A stretch of 31,313 bases of DNA from an uncultured Porphyromonas sp. (GTDB lineage Bacteria; Bacteroidota; Bacteroidia; Bacteroidales; Porphyromonadaceae). Location: positions 1-31,313 of the forward strand of contig UWSO01000025.1 in the NCBI GenBank assembly GCA_900538385.1, in the 5' to 3' direction. Numbering within the stretch: the stretch's first letter is position 1; each line of letters opens with the position of its first letter. Both the position numbers and the translations under genes were made by a program. The notes under the pieces are model-generated. The model saw only the letters and a program-made list of their open reading frames with translations, did no database searches and was not told the origin of the DNA. Shown here piece by piece: positions 22,898-30,066 of this stretch.

Positions 22898-24037
22898 TTA
22901 CTCCTCCCAGATGATGTCATCTATGAGGTCGTGATCCTCCTCTACCTTCAGCTTCGGCAGCGGGTTATCTGGATCATCGTCCTCTTGTGTTGTTCGGTCG
23001 TTGAGTGGTTGGCGCAGGATCTCGTTCGGGTCATGTAGCGAGGGGGCATTGATCTCTCGCCAGATCAGATCCTTCAGCTCAGTCAGTCCTCGCTGCGCCA
23101 CGGCAGAGATAAAGATCGTCGGTACATCCTCTGGTAGCGTCTCCGAGACGAGGTCGATAAGCTCGCTGTCTGCCATGTCTATCTTGGTGATCGCTAGGAT
23201 GTGTCGCTTGTCGATGAGTCCTGGGTTGTACTCCTCCAGCTCACGGCATAGCATCCGATACTCGGCAACGATGTCGGGGCTGTCGATAGGCACCATAAAG
23301 AGCAGTATCGAGTTGCGCTCAATGTGTCTGAGGAAGCGAAGCCCTAGTCCCTTACCCTCGGCAGCACCCTCGATGATGCCGGGGATGTCTGCCATGACGA
23401 AAGAACGGTTGTCACGATAAGAGACCATCCCTAGGTTCGGTTGTAGCGTGGTGAAGGGGTAGTCCGCAATTTTAGGCTTCGCGGCTGAGAGTGCTGCTAG
23501 GAGTGTCGACTTACCTGCATTGGGTAGCCCGACCAACCCCACATCGGCCAGCGTCTTAAGCTGTAGCACTACGAGACGCTCCTGACTCGGCTCGCCGGGC
23601 TGTGCGTAGCGAGGTGCTTGATTTGTCGAGGTCTTGAAGAAGTTATTACCCTTGCCTCCACGTCCGCCTGGGAGGAGTAGGTGCCGCTCACCATGCTGCG
23701 ACACATCTAGGATAAACTCGCCCGTCGTGGCGTCATGTACGCTTGTCCCGCAGGGCACCTCGATCACAATGTCGGGCGCATCGGCACCCGTCTGAAGCTT
23801 AGCACCGCCCGCCTCGCCACTCTCAGCGATGATATGACGGTTGTAGCGCAGGTGTAAGAGCGTCCAGTAGTTTTGGTTGGCCTCTATATAAATGCTACCG
23901 CCACGACCACCGTCACCTCCGTCGGGACCACCCTTGGGGATGTACTTCTCACGACGAAAGTGTGCCGATCCTCTCCCGCCCTTGCCCGAGCGGAGATAGA
24001 TCTTGACGTAGTCTACAAAATTGCTCTCACCTGCCAT
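22898..24037 (-). CDS. obg: GTPase Obg (CgtA), 50S ribosome assembly
   Basis: This 379-residue essential GTPase acts in late assembly of the large ribosomal subunit and in stress responses. The Obg fold occupies residues 1-160 with its Gly-rich signature: GKGGRGSAHFRREKYIPKGG (residues 18-37), DGGDGGRGGS, and GGRGGKGNNFF. The GTPase domain has P-loop GLPNAGKST (170-177), switch region DYPFTTL, DIPGIIEGAAEG and the TKID base-recognition motif. The C-terminal tail (about 345-379) is acidic, ending DLIDDIIWEE, and replaces the OCT domain seen in some Gram-positive Obg proteins. It lies 4 nt after adk, an arrangement common in Bacteroidota. Confidence 0.96.
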   Translation of the reverse strand: MAGESNFVDYVKIYLRSGKGGRGSAHFRREKYIPKGGPDGGDGGRGGSIYIEANQNYWTLLHLRYNRHIIAESGEAGGAKLQTGADAPDIVIEVPCGTSVHDATTGEFILDVSQHGERHLLLPGGRGGKGNNFFKTSTNQAPRYAQPGEPSQERLVVLQLKTLADVGLVGLPNAGKSTLLAALSAAKPKIADYPFTTLQPNLGMVSYRDNRSFVMADIPGIIEGAAEGKGLGLRFLRHIERNSILLFMVPIDSPDIVAEYRMLCRELEEYNPGLIDKRHILAITKIDMADSELIDLVSETLPEDVPTIFISAVAQRGLTELKDLIWREINAPSLHDPNEILRQPLNDRTTQEDDDPDNPLPKLKVEEDHDLIDDIIWEE

Positions 24038-24041
24038 TGGT

Positions 24042-24629
24042 TTACTTATTGTGCTGTAAGCTCTTGTCTATCGACACAAAGATAGCCTCCGTGATCTCCT
24101 CTATGGAGCCGGCGCCAGGCACCTCGTAGTGTACCCCCTTGCGGTGGTAGTAGTCTACGATCGGGAGTGTGCGCTCGTTGTAGACACGTATGCGGTCGGC
24201 GATCACCTCGGGCGTATCGTCGGCACGTCCCTCGATCTTCGCACGATTAAGTAGGCGTGTCCGTAGCTCCTCTTCGGGCACCTTGAGCTCGATCAAGCAA
24301 TCCACGCTCGTCTTATCCATCTCTAGGAGTGCATCGAGCGCCTCAGCCTGTGCCACCGTACGAGGGAAGCCGTCGAAGATAACCCCATCGACACCCTCGG
24401 GGAGGTGGTGCAGTTCATTGGCTATAAGGTCGATAATCGTAGCGTCATCTACGAGATGTCCCTGTGAGATGATGCTCTGTACGCGCTTGCCTAGAGGAGA
24501 CTGGCGAGCTATCTCCTGTCGGAGTAGGTCGCCCGTAGAGATATGCTCTAGGTGGTAATGCTGCTCTATGAATTGGCTCTGTGTACCCTTGCCAGCACCC
24601 GGTGCGCCGAAGATTATTACGTGGATCAT
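24042..24629 (-). CDS. adk: Adenylate kinase
   Basis: This 195-residue enzyme converts AMP + ATP to 2 ADP. P-loop GAPGAGKGTQ is at residues 8-17, followed by HISTGDLLR (AMP binding), VIFDGFPRT, and the LID-region NRAKIEGRADDTPEVIADRI. It is the short form without the zinc-binding LID insertion, as is usual in Bacteroidota. It is preceded by hpt (56-nt gap) and followed by obg (4-nt gap), giving a purine salvage and nucleotide balance unit at the head of the operon. Confidence 0.96.
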   Translation of the reverse strand: MIHVIIFGAPGAGKGTQSQFIEQHYHLEHISTGDLLRQEIARQSPLGKRVQSIISQGHLVDDATIIDLIANELHHLPEGVDGVIFDGFPRTVAQAEALDALLEMDKTSVDCLIELKVPEEELRTRLLNRAKIEGRADDTPEVIADRIRVYNERTLPIVDYYHRKGVHYEVPGAGSIEEITEAIFVSIDKSLQHNK

Positions 24630-24685
24630 TGCTTTTAGTAATGGTTTGGATGGTCTCTGTGGACCGTATGATTATTCCTGTATGA

Positions 24686-25228
24686 TTACTCTTTTAGTAT
24701 GTAGATGTCATCGAGCATACGTCCCTGCTCATTGTAGTCGAGACCGTGCCCAACGATGAAACTGTTGTGGATCTCCATCCCGACATAGTCAGCATGGACA
24801 GGACACTGGAGCGCCTCGGGCTTGAGTAGCATAGTGACTATGCGTACCTCAGCAGCGCCGTCAGCAAGGAACTTCTCCTTGAGCTTCATCATCGTAAAGC
24901 CCGTGTCGATGAGATCCTCTATGATGATGACCAGACGACCCGCCAGAGGCGCTGTCACGGGCATCACCTCCTTAAGCTGGTAAGTGCTCCCCATGCCAGA
25001 GTAGCTGGAGTAGCGTGCGAAGGCGACCTCAGCGGAGGTATTGATCGCCTGCAGCAATTCTGCGGCAAACATGAAGGAGCCGTTCATAATGCAGACGAAG
25101 AGCGGATCACGTCCCTCCGTGTCTTGGCGTATCTGCTCCGCTAGTCGCCGTGAGGCAGCACGCAGCTCCTCGCCCTTGATGTATGGTACAAAGGTCTTGT
25201 CGTGTACTATAATCTCCTGATCAGTCAT
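24686..25228 (-). CDS. hpt: Hypoxanthine phosphoribosyltransferase
   Basis: This 180-residue enzyme salvages hypoxanthine (and often guanine) to IMP/GMP with PRPP. The PRPP signature VIIIEDLIDTGFTM is at residues 100-113. CIMNGSFMFAAELL and the flexible-loop ARYSSYSGMGST (71-82) are in the expected places. The C-terminal part carries YVGMEIHNSFIVGHGLDYNE. I start it at MTDQEIIVHDK (25228). A longer open frame to 25324 is rejected because a TACCTTTG promoter box lies inside it. It is the likely first gene of the operon running through adk, obg, hflX and the surface-lipid genes. Confidence 0.95.
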   Translation of the reverse strand: MTDQEIIVHDKTFVPYIKGEELRAASRRLAEQIRQDTEGRDPLFVCIMNGSFMFAAELLQAINTSAEVAFARYSSYSGMGSTYQLKEVMPVTAPLAGRLVIIIEDLIDTGFTMMKLKEKFLADGAAEVRIVTMLLKPEALQCPVHADYVGMEIHNSFIVGHGLDYNEQGRMLDDIYILKE

Positions 25229-25295
25229 AGCGAAAATAACAAGCTGGCGGTCTCTTATAGCGGAGGCCGCCTCTTTTTTACAGTAGTGTGTAGCA

Positions 25296-25324
25296 CAAAG
25301 GTACAAAAATAGGTGATGCCCCAA
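25296..25324 (-). promoter_or_regulatory. Promoter of hpt operon
   Basis: The minus strand carries TTG (25324-25322), an 18-nt spacer, and TACCTTTG (25303-25296), close to the Bacteroidota consensus. It lies about 70 nt before the chosen hpt start and inside any longer open frame, supporting the start at 25228. Confidence 0.65.
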
Positions 25325-25376
25325 CCCCTCTTCGAGAGGCAGACGAAATTACTACGAAGGAAAATGCCGAATAGTT

Positions 25377-25402
25377 CCGTGGAAAATAAAAATCCTCCAC
25401 GG
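25377..25402. other. 7-bp inverted repeat beside the 21-bp array
   Basis: CCGTGGA (25377-25383) pairs with TCCACGG (25396-25402) across 12 A-rich bases. It lies between the hpt promoter and the 21-bp array at 25418, in a 394-bp gap that has no credible gene. Confidence 0.45.
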
Positions 25403-25417
25403 AGGTGAGAAAAATTT

Positions 25418-25475
25418 CTTCGGAAGAATCAAATGAAACTTCGGAAGAATCAAACGATACGTCCGAAGTATTTTT
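25418..25475. repeat. 21-bp tandem array, copy 2
   Basis: Units start at 25418 and 25439 (CTTCGGAAGAATCAAATGAA and CTTCGGAAGAATCAAACGAT, plus one A each). A diverged third unit from 25460 runs into TTTTTCCTTTCCTC. The order array, pyrimidine tract, hairpin is the same as at 17790-17936. Confidence 0.7.
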
Positions 25476-25494
25476 CCTTTCCTCGGTGGAGAAT

Positions 25495-25536
25495 AAAAAA
25501 TAGCCACGTAGCGATTTGAGATTCTCTACGTGGCTA
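25495..25536 (-). terminator. Intrinsic terminator of TonB-type outer-membrane protein gene
   Basis: TAGCCACGTAG pairs with CTACGTGGCTA (11 bp). On the minus strand it is followed by six T residues. It lies about 90 nt beyond the stop codon at 25623. Confidence 0.85.
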
Positions 25537-25622
25537 TCAGATCGAAGACGCTTGACTATGGGGCCTAATCCCCTAGATCTCTCTTGGCAGCTCCAATAGG
25601 GGTGAGTCGCAGGTCTACTTTT

Positions 25623-28337
25623 CTACAGTCGGAAGCGGTAGATGAAGTGCAGCATAGCGTAGCGCCCGAGGCTGTTGGACCAGGTGTCGCTAATCTCCGT
25701 CGCAGTGACCTGACGCCAGATGCTCTGCTGCTGGTTGAGCAGGTCATACACCTTGATGCGTAGGGTCGCTGCTTGATTCTTGAGGAAGGAGTAAGAGAGC
25801 CCAGCACTCCACAGTACGGAGGCGACATTGTACGGCTCTTGGTATCCGACCCCTTGAGTGTAGATCGCCTCGCTCTCTACCTTGAAGCCTAGCGGGAGGG
25901 TCACCGACGCATCGCCTCCTGTACTCCAGTCGTAAGTGTGCGGCGAGGTGGCGATCTGTAGACTTTGGCTGCCGTAGTGGTATCTGAGTCCTCCCTTAGC
26001 GCGTAGGTAGAGCCAGCTGTTTGAGTAAGCCAGGGAGAGATTCGGTGAGAACGTCCATGAGTGCGCCCCATTGGTCACCCCGTTGATGCGCCCTAGGCGG
26101 TAGTTGTACGCCGAGCCTAGTGTGACCGCCAGTGACAGCGACTTGGTAAAGAAAGGCGTTGTAAAGGAGCCATTACCATGTATCATATACTCTCCCCCAT
26201 CGGCATTGATATAGGTGATCTGTCGGCGCTGCGTCTTGGCATCGACCGTCTGATCGCTGATCACCGCGTGGTGGGTATAAGCACCGAAGAAGCGCAGATT
26301 GATCGCTTGGCTCGTACTGGGGATGAACGTGCGAAACTCCCCAAACAGCTGATGCTGGTAGCTGGGACGAAGATCCGGATTACCTACGATCGACTCCCGC
26401 AGATTGGTCGCATCGGGGAGCGTGTACATCTGCCCTGCAGAAGGCATCTCCGAGCGTCCCCAGTAGCCTAGGCGAAGCATCGTCTGCTTGCTAGGCGTGT
26501 AGCGAAAGCTTAGCGAAGGAGCCCATATTGTCTCACGGCGCACGAGGGGGGCTTGGCTAGCTAGTTGCGACTGCTTCGTAGTCATCCAAGTAGGGCGGAT
26601 ACGTAGTCCTACGGTCAGGTCGATCAACTTGTTGGCCACCTTGAGATCTAGCCCTCCACTGAGCGAGCTGAGTCGGGTATTCATCTTCGTATCCATCGTG
26701 GCGTCTACCTGCGTCCAGGCACCCGTAGCGTCGGGCTGCTTGTAGTCACGCTCACTGCTTCGTATGCGGTCGCTCCACTCCAGCTGTGCTTGTAGCGAGA
26801 GCAGCTCCGTGAGTGGCTCTACATAGCCCGTGCGTATGCGGTAGCTGAAGGTTTGATCGCGATCCTCCAAAAGCGTCTGCTGTGACTGATCGCCCTCGAC
26901 CGAGTGAAGCGTTGAGTGGCTCTCGGTATTGGCATTGTCTCCATGGAAGCCTCCGTTGAGCTGTAGGCTCAGGGTACGCCCCTCGTCATTAAGCTTATGC
27001 CCTAGGAGTAGCATGTTGAAGAGGCGTAGCCCACGATGCTCCCGCAGGTTCTCCTGACTGCCTCGATGCAGCTCGCTCGCCTCGCTATCCGTGGTGCGGT
27101 AGTTGCTCTCCTCCTGATCCACACCCCAGTTGTAGTGTACCGCAGGGCGGTAGATCAGCTCCGTGCGGTCTGTCGCCTGCCACTTGATAAAGGCATCGCC
27201 TCCTAGGTTGTGCCCTTGTCTGAGTGCCTCGGTCGTCTCATTGGTAAATGTACTGGGGCTGTCGGGCAAGAGGTTCTCTGTCTCGGTGCGTGCCGAGAGG
27301 TCGTTTTGGAAGTAACCATAGCGCGCATTCGCATTGATCTCCAGCCGATCATTAGGCGTGTAAGTCTCATTAGCAGCGACCTGTGCAGAGGTGGTGATAC
27401 CTTGTGGTCTGAAGCCGCCGCCACGTCTACCGCCACCACGACCCCATCCTCTAGAGCCACCGCCTAGGTCTAGGTCAGAGAGTCCCTGCCCGTTTGTATT
27501 ATTACTGCCAGCGATGAGCGTCGTCTGGTGCTGCTTGGAGAAGTAGTTGAGCATCCCGCTGAGCTCATAGCGGTGGGCCAAGCCGTAACCCGCCAGAGCG
27601 TGTCCGAAAGTACCCTGACGCATATCAGGCTTCGTGCGTATGTTGAGCACCGTCTGCTCCTCATCGTCGTCAAAGCCAGTGACGCGCGCCTCATCGCTCT
27701 GCTGGTTTAGCACCTCCAACTGATTGACCACCTCAGCCGGCAGGTTGCGCATAGCTACCTTCGTATCCCCGCTAAAGAACTCCTTGCCGTCGAGCATGAT
27801 CTTCGCCACCTGCTGTCCGCCGATGGTGATCTGACCATTCTCGTCGATCTCTGCTCCTGGGAGACGCTTGACCAGCTCCTCCAGCATAGCACCCTGTGGC
27901 ACCTTGTAGGCATCAGCGTTGAAGGAGATCGTATCGCCTCGCACCGTCATGTCGGTCGCTTTACCCTCTACGACCACCACCTCGAGCAGATGCGCATCCT
28001 CCTCGAGCTGTATGATCCCTAGGTCTAGCCCAGCCGTGATCGTCAGGTTCTTTTGGTAGTTTTGATAGCCTATGTAGGAAACCTCTAGGGAGAGCTGCTC
28101 CTGAGGCACTTGAGCTATCGCAAAGCGCCCCTTGCTATCGCTCGTGCCGCCCGCCACGAGCTGCTTGTCGCCAGAGGGCGTGAGGCGATAGAATGCCACA
28201 TTGGCACCCACGAGAGGGGCCTCGGCACCGTCCCGTACGGCACCTCGTACGGTCGTCACCACTTGGGCAGGTAATGTAAAGGATAAAACGTGCAGTATAA
28301 GGAGTAGGCAGAGACTCCGTAACGGTATCTGTCGCAT
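25623..28337 (-). CDS. TonB-type outer-membrane beta-barrel protein with CarboxypepD_reg-like domain
   Basis: This 904-residue protein has a signal peptide ending TLPAQ (residue 25). A carboxypeptidase-regulatory-like beta domain follows (about 27-110, VRGAVRDGAEAPLVGANVAF). A plug-like region occupies about 125-235, with GDTISFNADAYKVPQGAMLE and KIMLDGKEFFSGD. The rest is a barrel of the OMP_b-brl_3 family ending LHFIYRFRL. Residues 292-310 are a Gly/Arg-rich run (LGGGSRGWGRGGGRRGGGF) in an exposed loop. Unlike the receptor at 15381, the plug is of the Bacteroidota-specific type linked to peptide or unknown export/import roles. No SusD partner is adjacent. The substrate is unknown. Confidence 0.85.
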   Translation of the reverse strand: MRQIPLRSLCLLLILHVLSFTLPAQVVTTVRGAVRDGAEAPLVGANVAFYRLTPSGDKQLVAGGTSDSKGRFAIAQVPQEQLSLEVSYIGYQNYQKNLTITAGLDLGIIQLEEDAHLLEVVVVEGKATDMTVRGDTISFNADAYKVPQGAMLEELVKRLPGAEIDENGQITIGGQQVAKIMLDGKEFFSGDTKVAMRNLPAEVVNQLEVLNQQSDEARVTGFDDDEEQTVLNIRTKPDMRQGTFGHALAGYGLAHRYELSGMLNYFSKQHQTTLIAGSNNTNGQGLSDLDLGGGSRGWGRGGGRRGGGFRPQGITTSAQVAANETYTPNDRLEINANARYGYFQNDLSARTETENLLPDSPSTFTNETTEALRQGHNLGGDAFIKWQATDRTELIYRPAVHYNWGVDQEESNYRTTDSEASELHRGSQENLREHRGLRLFNMLLLGHKLNDEGRTLSLQLNGGFHGDNANTESHSTLHSVEGDQSQQTLLEDRDQTFSYRIRTGYVEPLTELLSLQAQLEWSDRIRSSERDYKQPDATGAWTQVDATMDTKMNTRLSSLSGGLDLKVANKLIDLTVGLRIRPTWMTTKQSQLASQAPLVRRETIWAPSLSFRYTPSKQTMLRLGYWGRSEMPSAGQMYTLPDATNLRESIVGNPDLRPSYQHQLFGEFRTFIPSTSQAINLRFFGAYTHHAVISDQTVDAKTQRRQITYINADGGEYMIHGNGSFTTPFFTKSLSLAVTLGSAYNYRLGRINGVTNGAHSWTFSPNLSLAYSNSWLYLRAKGGLRYHYGSQSLQIATSPHTYDWSTGGDASVTLPLGFKVESEAIYTQGVGYQEPYNVASVLWSAGLSYSFLKNQAATLRIKVYDLLNQQQSIWRQVTATEISDTWSNSLGRYAMLHFIYRFRL

Positions 28338-28584
28338 AGTGTGTCGTATGTATATATGTGTCTCCGTCTTAGAGGTGCTAAAATGTCAAAAGATTAAACG
28401 AAGCCGTATCAAAGAGCCGATCCGAAACATCGCTGCTAGGACAAACGTCCCCTCGCTGTATCGAAGAAAAGCGGATCTCCAAAGGGGAACTCCCAAGTCT
28501 CCATCTAGAGATCAGCTCTTTTTGACAATCGCTACTCGTAAGCGTTGCGGTGCTTGGGTAGACTCTTCGTTTACAAACATTTAG

Positions 28585-28592
28585 TACCTTTG
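28585..28592 (+). promoter_or_regulatory. Promoter -7 box for third GYF_2/CD225 gene
   Basis: TACCTTTG lies 21 nt before the ATG at 28614. No -33 TTTG is obvious. The 276-bp gap 28338-28613 also serves the divergent outer-membrane protein gene; I see no gene or strong structure in it. Confidence 0.5.
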
Positions 28593-28613
28593 ACTGTATA
28601 GTAAACTAATCTC

Positions 28614-29129
28614 ATGAAGCAATACTACATCATTCGCAATGATCAGCCAGCTGGACCCTATACGATAGAGGAGCTTGCTGCGATGGGGATCACACCCGAC
28701 ACGATTGTCTGGGCTGAAGATATAGTTGACTGGATACCCGCTTATCAAGTGAACGAACTTACCTCGCTCTTTGGTTCCACGACTGCACAGACACCTCCTC
28801 CTTATCAGGAGACATCTGGTCGGGCGACTCAAGCTCCTCGCTATGACACTACAAGCCCAGAGGATCGACCAACAGTTCGTCCTCCTATGCCACCGACCTA
28901 TCTCGTCTGGAGCATCCTTGTGACCATCTTTCTTTCTCGCATAGCAGGTATCATTGCGATTGTCTACTCTATACAAGTCTCCTCTTGCTACTACGCTGGC
29001 AACTATGAGGGAGCTGCCTATGCTAGCCGTCAAGCTCGCCTGTGGGTTAGAATCCCAGCTTTCATCTTTCTAGGGCTGTTCCTAGTAGGTCTTATTGGAG
29101 GTCTACTTGGATGGATCTTTAACAGATGA
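28614..29129 (+). CDS. GYF_2 / CD225 (dispanin-like) membrane protein, paralogue 3
   Basis: This 171-residue protein has the same length and plan as the one at 13893, with about 28 differences by eye (roughly 84% identity). It has a GYF_2 domain with GPYTIEELAAMGITPDT, a Pro-rich linker with TPPPYQE and RPPMPPTY, and a CD225-type domain with VYSIQVSSCYYAGNYEGAAY. Most differences lie in the linker and last helix. About 40 nt after the stop codon also match the sequence after 14408, so a segment longer than the gene was copied. Upstream similarity is limited to the TACCTTTG box. Function is unknown. Confidence 0.85.
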   Translation: MKQYYIIRNDQPAGPYTIEELAAMGITPDTIVWAEDIVDWIPAYQVNELTSLFGSTTAQTPPPYQETSGRATQAPRYDTTSPEDRPTVRPPMPPTYLVWSILVTIFLSRIAGIIAIVYSIQVSSCYYAGNYEGAAYASRQARLWVRIPAFIFLGLFLVGLIGGLLGWIFNR

Positions 29130-29198
29130 ATCAATGGGACGGGACGTATAGTGACGCAGGCACCTCATCGCACTTGTGAGAGATAGCCTAGGTGGGAC

Positions 29199-29229
29199 TT
29201 GTATTTGTGGCTACTTTTATATACCTTTG
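29199..29229 (+). promoter_or_regulatory. Promoter of superoxide dismutase gene
   Basis: TTG (29199-29201), a 20-nt spacer, then TACCTTTG (29222-29229). The start codon is at 29323, so the leader would be near 85-90 nt, long for this window. Confidence 0.7.
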
Positions 29230-29297
29230 TGACATAACTCTAGGCTCATAGCTTCTCGTAAGAGCTATAAGATAAGCCTAGAGATGCACATGTCACA
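29228..29297 (+). promoter_or_regulatory. Structured leader of the superoxide dismutase mRNA
   Basis: Three nested pairings are visible. TGTGACAT (29228-29235) pairs with ATGTCACA (29290-29297). CTCTAGGCT (29238-29246) pairs with AGCCTAGAG (29275-29283). ATAGCT (29248-29253) pairs with AGCTAT (29263-29268). The outer left arm overlaps the end of the -7 box, so it may act as DNA; the inner 9-bp and 6-bp stems should form in RNA at the 5' end of the transcript. Confidence 0.65.
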
Positions 29298-29322
29298 CTT
29301 AAAAGTAAACAGATAAAGCAAT

Positions 29323-29904
29323 ATGACACACGAACTAATAAAGCTACCCTATGCAAATGACGCGCTCGAGCCTGTAATCAGCGCTGAGACGATCCAGTAT
29401 CACCACGGCAAGCACCTCAAGGGCTATGTCGACACACTCAATAAGCTACTTCCCGACTCTGATCTCAAGGATGCTTCTCTTGAGGAGATCGTCCGTAAGG
29501 CTGAGGGCAAGCTGTACAATCAGGCTGGTCAGGTGATGAACCACAACATGTACTTCCTACAGTTTGCACCAAACGCTGGTGGACACCCCGAGGGCAAGCT
29601 CGCTGACGCTATCAAGCGTGACTTCGGTAGCTTTGAAGCTTTCCAGACAGCCTTCAACGATGCCTGCACCTCACTCTTTGGATCAGGCTGGGCTTGGCTC
29701 GCTAGTGATGAGCAGGGCAAGCTCTCTGTCGAGAAGGAGCCTAACGCTGGTAACCCACTACGCAAGGGTCTCAAGCCTCTGATGTGCTTCGATGTATGGG
29801 AGCACGCTTACTACCTATCTTATCAAAACCGCCGTGCCGATCACGTCAAGGACCTATGGTCTATCATCAACTGGAAGGAGATCGCACGTCGCTACGAGGC
29901 GTAA
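29323..29904 (+). CDS. sodB: Superoxide dismutase, Fe/Mn family
   Basis: This 193-residue enzyme converts superoxide to peroxide and oxygen in the cytoplasm. Metal ligands are His27 (YHHGKH), His74 (QVMNHNMYF), Asp157 and His161 (FDVWEHAYY). These are the same numbers as in the P. gingivalis enzyme. Gln70 in NQAGQ is the Fe-type outer-sphere Gln. Residue 155, just before FDVWEH, is Cys. From memory, P. gingivalis has Gly there, typical Mn enzymes have Gly and typical Fe enzymes have Thr, and this position tunes metal use. The gene has its own promoter and a hairpin-rich leader, which suggests control by oxygen or metal status. mdh follows after 162 nt. Confidence 0.95.
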   Translation: MTHELIKLPYANDALEPVISAETIQYHHGKHLKGYVDTLNKLLPDSDLKDASLEEIVRKAEGKLYNQAGQVMNHNMYFLQFAPNAGGHPEGKLADAIKRDFGSFEAFQTAFNDACTSLFGSGWAWLASDEQGKLSVEKEPNAGNPLRKGLKPLMCFDVWEHAYYLSYQNRRADHVKDLWSIINWKEIARRYEA

Positions 29905-29941
29905 GCAGATAGGCGCAAACCCGTAGAGCGATAGCTTAGTG

Positions 29942-30002
29942 GAGAGATTGGGGTGTGAGCAGTGAGACCTACTGGGTCGCAAAGCTTTCCTCCCAGTCTC
30001 TC
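29942..30002 (+). terminator. Inverted repeat after sod, possible terminator
   Basis: GAGAGATTGGG (29942-29952) pairs with CCCAGTCTCTC (29992-30002) with one G-U wobble, around a loop with its own GACC/GGTC pairing. The tract after it, TTCCTTATTATT, is only moderately U-rich, so it may be a weak terminator or an mRNA-stabilising structure between sod and mdh. Confidence 0.4.
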
Positions 30003-30066
30003 TTCCTTATTATTAGGGGCGTAACGCAACAAGCTGACAATTTCAATACAGACTAAATAAGACACT

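Noticed and set aside
25229..25324. Longer hpt start at 25324
   Set aside because: A TACCTTTG promoter box lies inside the extension, and MTDQEIIVHDK at 25228 is a normal family start.
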